In this document: positions 17,686 to 25,327 of the stretch, in pieces
How positions within the stretch are numbered: the stretch's first letter is position 1
How the letters are laid out: every line of letters begins with the position of its first letter
Assembly: GCA_963925895.1 (NCBI GenBank)
Contig: CAWUVH010000007.1
Location: forward strand, 186,001 to 250,000
Direction: 5' to 3'
From: Eutrophovita sp913057845
GTDB taxonomy: Bacteria > Pseudomonadota > Gammaproteobacteria > Burkholderiales > Eutrophovitaceae
DNA: 64,000 nucleotides
Notes under the pieces: generated by a model
Database searches by the model: none
What the model was told of the DNA's origin: nothing
Seen by the model: the letters and a program-made list of their open reading frames with translations, nothing else
Program-made: the position numbers and the translations under genes

Positions 17686-18004
17686 TACCATAACGTTTAA
17701 GTATTCTTTTTTGTATCTGCTCGGGTATAAAACGCACACCCATGTAGACCATCCCCTGGGGTGTTTAGGGTTGAAATAGAGGGTATAAATTGGTTATGCA
17801 GGCATGTTACACACGCCGAAATCATGGCTTTTTAACAAATTGATTTATATAGATTAAATCCATTTAAAATAGGATGGCGGAGAGTGACCTCAACCCCTCC
17901 AATCACAACTTCAATTTGAAATTCTAGCATTGGTTTCTTAGTCAGGGTTTCCATGACGAACTCTACTTGTCTGGGTGCAAGGTGCTTGAATTTTTGTCAT
18001 GTGG
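17686..18004. other. 319-base AT-rich gap between convergent GNAT and uup genes
   Basis: No ORF, RNA gene or clear terminator was recognised. Small inverted motifs such as CCCCTGGGG near 17753 occur, but none forms a convincing terminator. It may be a remnant of whatever sequence accompanied the GNAT gene. Confidence 0.4.
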
Positions 18005-19894
18005 CTATCGACTTTGCTCTAAGGTTTCCCATGCAGCATAGGCAGCAGAAAGTTCAATTTTGATGGTCGCGGTCCTCTTGAGTGTCTGTTCGACCTTACC
18101 AATTTCTGAGGCATAGAAGATTGGGTCAGAGATTAGTGTTTCCAAAGTAGTTTGTTCTGTTTCCAAGGTTTCTATGAGGGCGAGTGCCTTCTCAAGTGCT
18201 AGTTTTTCTTTATTGGATAAGGATCGCTTTGCAGCTTGCGTGGCTACAGGGGTAGCTTTATTTTTGTGCTTATTATTTGGGGTTTCTGGAGTAACGTCTA
18301 CGTCTAGCAACTTGCCCCCATGCTGCACCCAGTCGCTATACCCACCTACATATTCCTCCACATTTCCATCATTCTCGAAAACCATGACTGAGGTGACAAC
18401 ATTGTCCATAAATTTTCGGTCATGGCTCACTAGCAGAACTGTACCCTTGAAGTTAGAAAGCATTTCTTCAAGTAATTCTAGAGTTTCAATATCTAAGTCG
18501 TTAGTCGGTTCGTCTAGGACAAGAACGTTGGCTGGTCTACTAAAAACTTTGGCAAGTATGGCGCGATTTTGTTCGCCACCAGACAGGGCCTTGGCGGGTG
18601 TTCTCACTCTGTCTGGCGTGAATAGAAAGTCGCCGAGATAGCTGATGGCATGCTTTCGTTTACCATCTATTTCGATGAACTCTTGTCCATCGCAGACATT
18701 ATCAATCAGGTTTTTCTCCATATCTAGGTGTTCGCGTAATTGATCGAAATACGCTACCTCTAGTTTGCTGCCAAGCTTAACTTCGCCTTCAGTAGGAGCG
18801 AGCTGACCGAGTATTATTTTAATTAGTGTTGATTTGCCTGCCCCATTTGCACCTACAATGCCGATGCGATCGCCGCGCATAATCGAGGAGGAGAAGTCTT
18901 GAATGATCTTTCTATCTCCGAAGGTATGACTAATGTTCTTCAACTCGGCCACGATTTTCCCAGAGCGCTCCGCAATATCAAGTTTAAGGTTAGCCTTGCC
19001 CTGTAGCTCCCTTCGCTCAGTTCGTTCTTTGCGCATGGATTCGAGTGCCCTCACTCGGCCCTCATTGCGAGTGCGACGCGCCTTGATTCCTTGACGAATC
19101 CATACTTCCTCTTCGGCAAGTTTCTTGTCGAACAGCTTGTTGAGATTTTGTTCAGCCGCGAACTGCTCCTCACGATAACGAAGAAAACGATCGAAATCCC
19201 CCTCAAACTGATAGAGTGAGCCGCGATCAAGCTCGACAATTTTGTTGGCTACATTTTGTAAAAAGCTACGATCGTGGGTGATTAGCATGAGCGCGCCACG
19301 GTAGTCTAATAGCTGCTTTTCTAGCCATTCGATAGCCGGAATATCAAGATGGTTAGTCGGTTCATCTAGTAATAGTAGTTCCGGTTCGCACACAAGGGCG
19401 CGGGCCAATGCAACTCGTTTACGCCAGCCACCGGAGAGCTCCGACATGCGCTTCTCCTGCGGGAGTTGTAGCTGAGTGATCACAGTGTCGACCTTCTGGC
19501 TAAGGCTCCAGCCGTCTTTCGCTTCGAGCTCTCCCTGTACGCGCTCGAGTTCGTCACTGTTGTTGGTGTCATAGTGGAACGTAAGGTGGTGGTAACGCTT
19601 TAGGAGCGCACCAACTTCTGCGAGTCCATCAGCCACAAAATCATAAACTGTCTGTTCGTCGGCAATAGGAAGGTTTTGTTCCAGCCACGCGACTTCAACC
19701 CCGGGCCGTAACCAACGCTCGCCTCCATCAGGAGAGATCACACCGGCGACTAGCTTCATTAGCGTTGTTTTTCCAGCGCCATTTCTCCCGAGTAATCCGA
19801 TGCGCGAGCCGCGCTTAATCCCAAAATTGACTTCGTCTAAAAGTATATGCGTACCGAAGTTGATCGATAGCTTGTCAAGTCTAATTAAGGGCAT
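18005..19894 (-). CDS. uup: ABC-F ATPase Uup
   Basis: A soluble twin-cassette ATPase linked in E. coli to suppression of transposon excision and to ribosome function. The 629 residues have Walker A GRNGAGKTT and GANGAGKST, signatures LSGGWRKRV and LSGGEQNRA, and two Walker B DEPTN motifs. The linker EEEVWIRQGIKARRTRNEGR, diagnostic of Uup, is visible. The C-terminal 90 residues form the DNA-binding coiled coil typical of Uup. It differs from the YheS-type protein at 8788-10692 in linker and tail. It is located in the interval between the tRNA-Arg copies. Confidence 0.94.
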   Translation of the reverse strand: MPLIRLDKLSINFGTHILLDEVNFGIKRGSRIGLLGRNGAGKTTLMKLVAGVISPDGGERWLRPGVEVAWLEQNLPIADEQTVYDFVADGLAEVGALLKRYHHLTFHYDTNNSDELERVQGELEAKDGWSLSQKVDTVITQLQLPQEKRMSELSGGWRKRVALARALVCEPELLLLDEPTNHLDIPAIEWLEKQLLDYRGALMLITHDRSFLQNVANKIVELDRGSLYQFEGDFDRFLRYREEQFAAEQNLNKLFDKKLAEEEVWIRQGIKARRTRNEGRVRALESMRKERTERRELQGKANLKLDIAERSGKIVAELKNISHTFGDRKIIQDFSSSIMRGDRIGIVGANGAGKSTLIKIILGQLAPTEGEVKLGSKLEVAYFDQLREHLDMEKNLIDNVCDGQEFIEIDGKRKHAISYLGDFLFTPDRVRTPAKALSGGEQNRAILAKVFSRPANVLVLDEPTNDLDIETLELLEEMLSNFKGTVLLVSHDRKFMDNVVTSVMVFENDGNVEEYVGGYSDWVQHGGKLLDVDVTPETPNNKHKNKATPVATQAAKRSLSNKEKLALEKALALIETLETEQTTLETLISDPIFYASEIGKVEQTLKRTATIKIELSAAYAAWETLEQSR

Positions 19895-20237
19895 TGGTCG
19901 GCATTTAAATAGGTGGTGAGTTGGGGACGCATTCTATCCTGTCTGATGAAATCTGTGGCATTGCATAAAAATTGCATAAAACGGGACTAGCTAGTCAGGC
20001 GTTTTGATCGTAAGGCTTTGAAGCCTATGAGGAACCGGAGACGAATCGAACGTCAGACCTAGCCCTTAGGAGGGGGTTGCCTATCCCCTGAGCTACTGGG
20101 GCGCAGACGTTATTTCCAAGCCCACCTTGCTGAAAGAGTTACAATACAGTCCTGAACTCTTAATGACTCTTTAGAATTAGACGTCTAAATTGAGTTACTT
20201 TCCTGATGCAATAATGCAACCTAATCGAATGGTTTGA
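19895..20237. other. 343-base gap holding the pseudo-tRNA and the rhlE upstream region
   Basis: Contains, from left, an upstream region of uup with the tandem run TTGCATAAAA repeated twice near 19970-19990, a small hairpin AGGCTT/AAGCCT near 20013-20026, the degraded tRNA-Arg copy (20035-20107), and an AT-rich stretch ahead of the helicase start at 20238. No protein-coding frame is supported. Confidence 0.5.
20035..20107 (-). pseudogene. Degenerate tRNA-Arg(CCT) copy (tRNA pseudogene)
   Basis: About 69 of 73 aligned positions match the functional tRNA-Arg(CCT) at 16822-16897. The acceptor is broken: 5' GCCCCAG faces CCGGTTC, no CCA is encoded, and homology ends abruptly at CCGG (20035). The D-arm has lost one base (GAGC became GGC), removing pairing, and the anticodon stem has one altered base. 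It cannot fold into a normal cloverleaf and is very unlikely to be charged. Confidence 0.85.
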
Positions 20238-21641
20238 ATGAAATTTACTGATCTAGGTCTTGATGATGTAATTTTAAAGGCGGTGGTTGAAGAAGGATAT
20301 ACCCAACCCACCCCGATACAAGAACAAGCGATTCCGAACGTGCTTAGCGGCAGGGACGTTATGGCTGCGGCGCAAACAGGAACCGGTAAAACGGCTAGTT
20401 TCACACTGCCGATGTTGCATCGACTACTTCCTCATGCGAATTCCAGCACCTCTCCGGCAAAGCATCCCGTTCGAGCGCTTATCTTAACGCCCACACGAGA
20501 GTTAGCCGCACAGGTTGATGAGAGCGCTCGACGTTACGGAAAATACCTTCCGCTTAGAGTGGGATGTGTTTATGGCGGCGTCCCCATGCCTCCTCAAGTC
20601 GCTATGTTGCGTGCGGGTGTTGAGGTGCTTGTGGCGACACCTGGTCGATTACTTGACCACGTCGGTACCAATGCCGTGAGATTTTCTTCCGTAGAATTTT
20701 TGGTGTTGGATGAGGCGGACAGGATGCTTGATATGGGTTTCTTACCTGACATCAAGCGGATTGTGGATTTGATTCCTCCTTCAAGGCAAACTTTATTGTT
20801 TTCTGCGACCTATTCTGAGGAGATCAGACGAGTTGCAGGAGCCTGGCTTAGAGATCCGGTAAAGATTGAGGTAGCAGCTAGAAATACGGTCGTCGATACG
20901 ATTCAACATACTGTGTTGGAGGTTTCTGAACAAGATAAGTCAAGGCAGCTTGTGCGACTGTTACATGAAGGAAAAATCACTCAGGCGTTAGTTTTTTGTA
21001 ATACAAAAATCGGGGCGAATCGCTTGACCCGGCATTTGCAAACCAAGGGTGTTGATTCAGAGGCGATACACAGCGATCGCTCTCAAATTGAACGAACGAC
21101 GGCTTTAGAAAACTTTAAGGCAAATAAAACTAAGGTGTTGGTAGCGACTGATATTGCTGCTCGGGGCCTAGACATCGATCAGCTACCTTACGTCGTTAAT
21201 TACGATTTACCTCACAATGCTGAAGATTATGTGCACCGTATTGGGCGAACAGGACGCGCTGGTCAAAAAGGGGAGGCGATATCGTTTTGCACTCCTTCAG
21301 ACAAGGAATCGCTACGTGCAATTGAAAAACTGATTAATAAAAAATTAGAACTTAATGTGTCGAGTAATTCTGGGCCTGATCAAGCAGCTGTTCCAGCATC
21401 TTCGAGAATATCAAATACTGATATCAAAAGACCGAAAGTGGAGACTAAAAGGCCGAAAGTCGAGACCAAAAGGCCAAAAGGAGATACTTTTTTCTCCGAG
21501 CCGTATACGCCTAGCGAAAGCGTTAGTGAAACCTTGGTTCCATCTCTCGATAATAAAGAGGCCCGGGTAGACAAGGGTGCTAACAAAAAAACTATTGCAG
21601 CGCTTTTTATGCCCCCATCCAGTGAGAACACGGGAGAATAG
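20238..21641 (+). CDS. rhlE: DEAD-box ATP-dependent RNA helicase RhlE-like
   Basis: An RNA helicase in ribosome maturation and RNA decay. Motifs in order are Q motif PTPIQEQAIP, AQTGTGKT (I), PTRELA (Ia), TPGR (Ib), DEAD (II, in LVLDEADRMLDMGF), SAT (III), ARGLDID (V) and HRIGRTGR (VI). The sequence VLEVSEQDKSRQLVRLL between motifs III and IV is typical of RhlE. The C-terminal 90 residues are disordered and include three tandem seven-residue repeats. The ATG start begins the canonical MKFTDLGL. Confidence 0.94.
   Translation: MKFTDLGLDDVILKAVVEEGYTQPTPIQEQAIPNVLSGRDVMAAAQTGTGKTASFTLPMLHRLLPHANSSTSPAKHPVRALILTPTRELAAQVDESARRYGKYLPLRVGCVYGGVPMPPQVAMLRAGVEVLVATPGRLLDHVGTNAVRFSSVEFLVLDEADRMLDMGFLPDIKRIVDLIPPSRQTLLFSATYSEEIRRVAGAWLRDPVKIEVAARNTVVDTIQHTVLEVSEQDKSRQLVRLLHEGKITQALVFCNTKIGANRLTRHLQTKGVDSEAIHSDRSQIERTTALENFKANKTKVLVATDIAARGLDIDQLPYVVNYDLPHNAEDYVHRIGRTGRAGQKGEAISFCTPSDKESLRAIEKLINKKLELNVSSNSGPDQAAVPASSRISNTDIKRPKVETKRPKVETKRPKGDTFFSEPYTPSESVSETLVPSLDNKEARVDKGANKKTIAALFMPPSSENTGE
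21426..21488 (+). repeat. Three tandem 21-base repeats in rhlE (KRPKVET units)
   Basis: Units at 21426-21446, 21447-21467 and 21468-21488 encode KRPKVET, KRPKVET and KRPKGDT. They form a basic, probably RNA-binding stretch of the tail. The units differ at only a few positions, so copy number could vary among strains. Confidence 0.9.
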
Positions 21642-21733
21642 TTAAGAGGGCCAGTTCTAGCGGTTTTGCGCACAATTTGTTTCTAAGATCGATGAATCTT
21701 TGTGATTTAGAACACGGGGAAGGGGAGGGAGCG

Positions 21734-22486
21734 CTAATTTAGATCTTCTTCTAATTCTAATTCTAATTCCCTGAATGATTTCCCTTTGTATTTGCTCGGG
21801 CTGATTTTTATGGTCGCCCCATCTCTAATCTGGTACTCACGTCTCTGCAGCCACATGTCTCTGATGAAGCTGTATTTGTCGATGGCAGAATCATTCATTA
21901 TGTTTTCAACCTCTAATAAATTTGCTCGAGCGGCAATGACTTTTAGGCCCGTGACTTTCCATCGGGTGGATTCATGGTCAATGTGTGAGATGGGATCTAT
22001 AAAGTAATCCACGGGCTTTCCTAAACCGTCACGAACCGTGCTGGGCCCCAATAACGGCAGCACAAGATAGGGGCCGCTACTTACACCCCAATATCCAAGG
22101 GTCTGCCCAAAGTCTTCATTATGGTAAGGGATCCCTATTTCTGTGGCGACATCAAAGATTCCACCAACTCCAAGAATTAAGTTGGTCGTGAAGCGCGCAA
22201 TATCGATCGGAACATTGCGCACCTTCAGTTGTAATAAATCATTAACCGTCGTGTTGAGAACGCCTAGGTTCGTGAAAAAATTCCGTACCCCTGTGCGAAC
22301 AAGAGAGGGCACAAAAGCCGAGTAGGCTTTAGCCACAGGTTTCACAATAATTCCATCCAATGATTCGTTAAAGCTATAAATCTTGCGGTTCATCGGCTCG
22401 AGTGGATCATGGCCGTTAGGGCCGGTTGCGCACCCACCAGTGACAAGTGCAATAGCAAGTAATAAATTGATAACCCAAATTTTCAT
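21734..22486 (-). CDS. mlaA: Outer-membrane lipoprotein MlaA (VacJ)
   Basis: MlaA removes phospholipid from the outer leaflet of the outer membrane and passes it to the Mla pathway. The 250 residues begin with a lipoprotein signal and lipobox VTGGC (Cys19). They contain the family motif DPLEPMNRKIYSFNESLDG, then RNFFTNLGVLNTTVNDLLQ, FGQTLGYWGVSSGPYLVLPL and the hairpin region GPSTVRDGLGKPVDYF. The C-terminus ends in an acidic ELELELEEDLN run made by a hexanucleotide repeat. mlaFEDCB are not in the window. Confidence 0.95.
   Translation of the reverse strand: MKIWVINLLLAIALVTGGCATGPNGHDPLEPMNRKIYSFNESLDGIIVKPVAKAYSAFVPSLVRTGVRNFFTNLGVLNTTVNDLLQLKVRNVPIDIARFTTNLILGVGGIFDVATEIGIPYHNEDFGQTLGYWGVSSGPYLVLPLLGPSTVRDGLGKPVDYFIDPISHIDHESTRWKVTGLKVIAARANLLEVENIMNDSAIDKYSFIRDMWLQRREYQIRDGATIKISPSKYKGKSFRELELELEEDLN
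21749..21772. repeat. Hexanucleotide tandem repeat (TTCTAA)x3 at the end of mlaA
   Basis: TTCTAA occurs three times in a row (21749-21766), followed by a partial TTCC unit. On the minus strand it encodes alternating Glu-Leu near the MlaA C-terminus. A multiple of three keeps the frame, so length changes would alter only the tail. Confidence 0.8.
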
Positions 22487-22609
22487 CAGTCAAACCATGT
22501 TATTAATCCGTTTTGATTATAACCTGTGTTTTAGAGTAGCCACACTGAAGGTGATTATAATAGTGGCTCAATAGAAAAATAAGAGTTCACGGTAGAAAAT
22601 GGAGGGTTT

Positions 22610-23389
22610 ATGGATTTCGGACTGAAAGGTAAATGGGGATTAGTGTGTGCAGGAAGTAAAGGGTTAGGGCGTGCGTGTGCGGAGTCCTTAGCGGAGGAAG
22701 GGGTCAATATTATTATTGTTGCGCGCGGTGCAGAGGCGCTGGCAGAAACGGCGGAACATATACGATCGCGGACTACGGTAGAGGTTAAAACGGTGGTTGC
22801 CGATATTACGACGCAAGAGGGTCGAGAGCTGACTATGAACGCTTGCCCTCAGCTTGATATTTTGGTCAACAACGCGGGTGGACCTCCAGCTGGAGATTTT
22901 AGGAGTTTCACGCTTACTGATTGGGAAAAGGCGCTCCACGCGAACATGTTGACACCGATTGATCTCATCAAGTCAGTTTTGGATGGAATGATTGATCGAA
23001 AGTTTGGACGGATCGTCAATATTACGTCAGCAGCTGTGAAAGCGCCTATCCCAATCTTGGGCTTGTCGAATGGTGCGAGAGCGGGTTTAACTGGTTTTAT
23101 TGCCGGTCTTTCTCGGCAAACACCCATGCACAATGTGACCATTAACAATATTCTACCTGGAGCGTTTGCTACTGAGACGATGAATGGTCGCATGGCGGCA
23201 ATGGCAAAACAGAGCAATACGACAATTGAAGAGGTTGCTCAATCGAGACTCAATGCAATCCCGGCGGGCCGGTTTGGGCAGCCTAAAGAGTTCGGGCAAT
23301 TGTGTGCTTACATCTGTAGTGCGCAGGCCTCATATATCACGGGGCACAACTTTCTCATTGACGGTGGGGTTTATAACGGGACATTGTAG
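22610..23389 (+). CDS. Atypical short-chain dehydrogenase/reductase family protein
   Basis: A Rossmann-fold SDR of 259 residues, probably NAD(P)-binding: the motif GSKGLGR (residues 15-21) is a GxxxGxG, NNAGG is at 87-91, and ITS (138-140) carries the expected serine. The usual catalytic YxxxK is replaced: 13 residues after S140 the sequence reads SNGAR (S153 to R157), so both Tyr and Lys are missing. The same SNxxR pattern is, as I recall, seen in a group of proteobacterial SDRs annotated as FabG-like, so it may be a subfamily trait. It stands alone between mlaA (divergent) and speD. Substrate unknown; do not assume oxidoreductase activity. Confidence 0.85.
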   Translation: MDFGLKGKWGLVCAGSKGLGRACAESLAEEGVNIIIVARGAEALAETAEHIRSRTTVEVKTVVADITTQEGRELTMNACPQLDILVNNAGGPPAGDFRSFTLTDWEKALHANMLTPIDLIKSVLDGMIDRKFGRIVNITSAAVKAPIPILGLSNGARAGLTGFIAGLSRQTPMHNVTINNILPGAFATETMNGRMAAMAKQSNTTIEEVAQSRLNAIPAGRFGQPKEFGQLCAYICSAQASYITGHNFLIDGGVYNGTL

Positions 23390-23741
23390 TATTTAAGATT
23401 AAAAAAATCTATGAAATCAGATGGTTAGTTTTTTCTGCTTTAATATTGGTCCTGATTTTTGAGTTGCGGCACCCAACAAATGCTTCTATTCGTGATTCCT
23501 TGACGACTTGTGATCGGTATTTTTCGTAAAAAATACTTGAATTACTCTGTCGAAAACGTATAGTGCGGCCTTCAAGTATTTCGACCAGTCGGTAATTTAA
23601 TTTTTTGTCTGGTCGCTGGGTCGTTCGAAGAACTCAGTGGGAATTGCTGCCACGTGAACTTTGGGCGGGAATCGCGGTTTGGGTACGCGTCCTCGACGCA
23701 ACGGTGGGGCATAGCCTCGCATTACGGAGGGAGATTGTGAT
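23390..23741 (+). other. 352-base region with promoter and structured leader before speD
   Basis: No protein-coding frame is supported. A promoter (23537-23564) is followed by about 170 bases of leader. This leader contains a 7-bp perfect stem CGACCAG (23582-23588)/CTGGTCG (23609-23615), then GC-rich short stems, including GCGT/ACGC around 23690-23702, up to GGAGGGAGATTGTGAT before the speD ATG. It also contains a 10-bp inverted repeat, AATACTTGAA (23532-23541)/TTCAAGTATT (23571-23580), overlapping the promoter. This could be a regulatory RNA; no known riboswitch class was recognised. Confidence 0.5.
23537..23564 (+). promoter_or_regulatory. Predicted sigma70 promoter for speD-speE
   Basis: A -35-like TTGAAT (23537-23542) and a -10 TATAGT (23559-23564) with a 16-base spacer lie inside a 10-bp inverted repeat whose right arm (23571-23580) covers the expected transcription start. 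The repeat could be an operator. Assigned by eye only. Confidence 0.5.
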
Positions 23742-24248
23742 ATGCGTAATCTCAAATTGAAGAAGGTTCGTCCGGTCGCAACGGAGACAGAAACGCTTCA
23801 TAAAAACGGGGACGATTTAGGTCTCCATCTGGTTGGTGGTTCTTCAGTTGAAGAGTCGTCTTCGAGGGCTTCGCTACATAAGGTTAAAGAAACTCCGGGA
23901 CTACATGTCATGGGGGATTTGTATGACGTTAAATGTAGCGAAGAATTTATGGTGGATGCTGACTTGCTGAGAGAGCATTGCCTCAAATTGGTCAAAGATG
24001 CCGGACTGTCCACTGTGGGTGAATTTTTTCACCAGTTTGATGGTGAGGGTGGCGTGACCGGTATGGTTGTACTTGCTGAGTCACACGTGTCTTTGCATAC
24101 CTGGCCAGAAAAAAACTATGTGACTGTTGACGTATATGTTTGCAGTTATTCTCAAGATAACCGACCTAGGGCAAGACAGCTCTATCAATCATTGATAGAC
24201 ACCTTTAAGCCTGACTTCGAGAAATCACACGCAGTCGAAAGACTTTAA
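23742..24248 (+). CDS. speD: S-adenosylmethionine decarboxylase proenzyme
   Basis: A self-cleaving pyruvoyl enzyme producing decarboxylated SAM, the aminopropyl donor for spermidine. The 168 residues contain the processing site LAESHVSLHTWPE; cleavage between E113 and S114 would make S114 the pyruvoyl residue. H119 and C134 (VYVCSYS) are the conserved catalytic positions. The protein has an extra N-terminal 50 residues absent from the short bacterial class (such as the Thermotoga enzyme), and this extension contains GLHLVG, echoing GLHVMG at the normal N-terminus. speE follows after 29 bases, so they form an operon. Confidence 0.93.
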   Translation: MRNLKLKKVRPVATETETLHKNGDDLGLHLVGGSSVEESSSRASLHKVKETPGLHVMGDLYDVKCSEEFMVDADLLREHCLKLVKDAGLSTVGEFFHQFDGEGGVTGMVVLAESHVSLHTWPEKNYVTVDVYVCSYSQDNRPRARQLYQSLIDTFKPDFEKSHAVERL

Positions 24249-24277
24249 AGTGTAACTGGGTGGATTGAAATAGTCTG

Positions 24278-25231
24278 ATGGCGGAAAAAAGCAAGGAAGA
24301 GTATTTTCTAGAAAGTCTTAATGATGGAATGGGGTTTTGGGTCAGGTCGAAAGAACGACTTGCACACGCCAAATCTCCCTTCCAAGATATTGAGGTTTTA
24401 GAGACTGACTTTGGACGGACCCTGCGTATCGACGACTATTTCATGACGTCGGACAAGGATGAGTTTTTTTATCATGAAAACATGATTCATCCGGCTGGAA
24501 TCTCCCACTATGCACCTAAGCGTGCATTAATTATTGGTGGTGGTGACGGTGGTGCGGCAGAAGAATATTTAAAGTATCCCTCTATTGAAGAAGTTGTGAT
24601 GGTGGAAATTGATGCCGTTGTGGTCGATTTCTGCAAAGAGCACCTTCCTGATGTACACCGAGGTGCGTTTGATGATCCTCGGTTGAAAGTCGTAATTGCT
24701 GATGGCAAGAAGTATGTGGAAGAGTGTCAAGACCAGTTTGATCTTATGATGCTCGACCTGACTGATCCCTTTGGCCCTGCCGAAGCGCTATATCGTGTTG
24801 ATTTCCTGCAGCATTGTCGTCGTATCTTGGGTCCTGAAGGTGTTTTGTCGATGCATTTGGGGTCGCCTGTGACGCGTCCAAATGTCTTCCATAGAGTCTA
24901 CAGCTCGTTGAAAACCGTATTTGGGGTCGTGCGCCCCTATCTGGTCTACGTGCCTTTATATGGAACGATTTGGGGTATGGCAACGGCTTCAGACAAAACT
25001 GATCCGCTTGCATTCAATTCGGAAAATGTAGAAGAACGTCTTAAGACGCGTAAAATTAGCCATCTCCAATACTACAATGGTGATACTCACCAGGGTGTGT
25101 TCGGATTACCTAATTACGTTCGAGGTATCTTAGGGCTTAGTCTTCGGCCAATCACAGAGCAAGACCCTATGGACGAGCCTGGATTAGATCCTGAAAATCA
25201 CATTCCCTTGAAGGTGACTCGTCTCGACTGA
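24278..25231 (+). CDS. speE: Spermidine (polyamine aminopropyltransferase) synthase
   Basis: Transfers the aminopropyl group from decarboxylated SAM to putrescine. The 317 residues show FGRTLRIDDYFMTSDKDEF, the motif IIGGGDGGAAEEYLKY for the nucleotide part, the Glu-Ile-Asp triad VEIDAVVV, and the catalytic Asp region LDLTDPFGPAEALY. Its final 30 residues form an extra C-terminal tail. It starts 29 bases after speD. A weak hairpin GAGTTGG/CCAACTC (25251-25272) lies past its end. Confidence 0.93.
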   Translation: MAEKSKEEYFLESLNDGMGFWVRSKERLAHAKSPFQDIEVLETDFGRTLRIDDYFMTSDKDEFFYHENMIHPAGISHYAPKRALIIGGGDGGAAEEYLKYPSIEEVVMVEIDAVVVDFCKEHLPDVHRGAFDDPRLKVVIADGKKYVEECQDQFDLMMLDLTDPFGPAEALYRVDFLQHCRRILGPEGVLSMHLGSPVTRPNVFHRVYSSLKTVFGVVRPYLVYVPLYGTIWGMATASDKTDPLAFNSENVEERLKTRKISHLQYYNGDTHQGVFGLPNYVRGILGLSLRPITEQDPMDEPGLDPENHIPLKVTRLD

Positions 25232-25327
25232 CGTCATTGATCGGGTCCATGAGTTGGGATAATGACCAACTCTGTTGAAATCTGTATCGTGATTGTTTGC
25301 ATTAACTGAACTCGAAAGAGAGTGAGT

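Noticed and set aside
20035..20107. A second functional tRNA-Arg
   Set aside because: The acceptor stem is unpaired, CCA is absent and the D-arm has lost a base, so it is recorded as a pseudogene.
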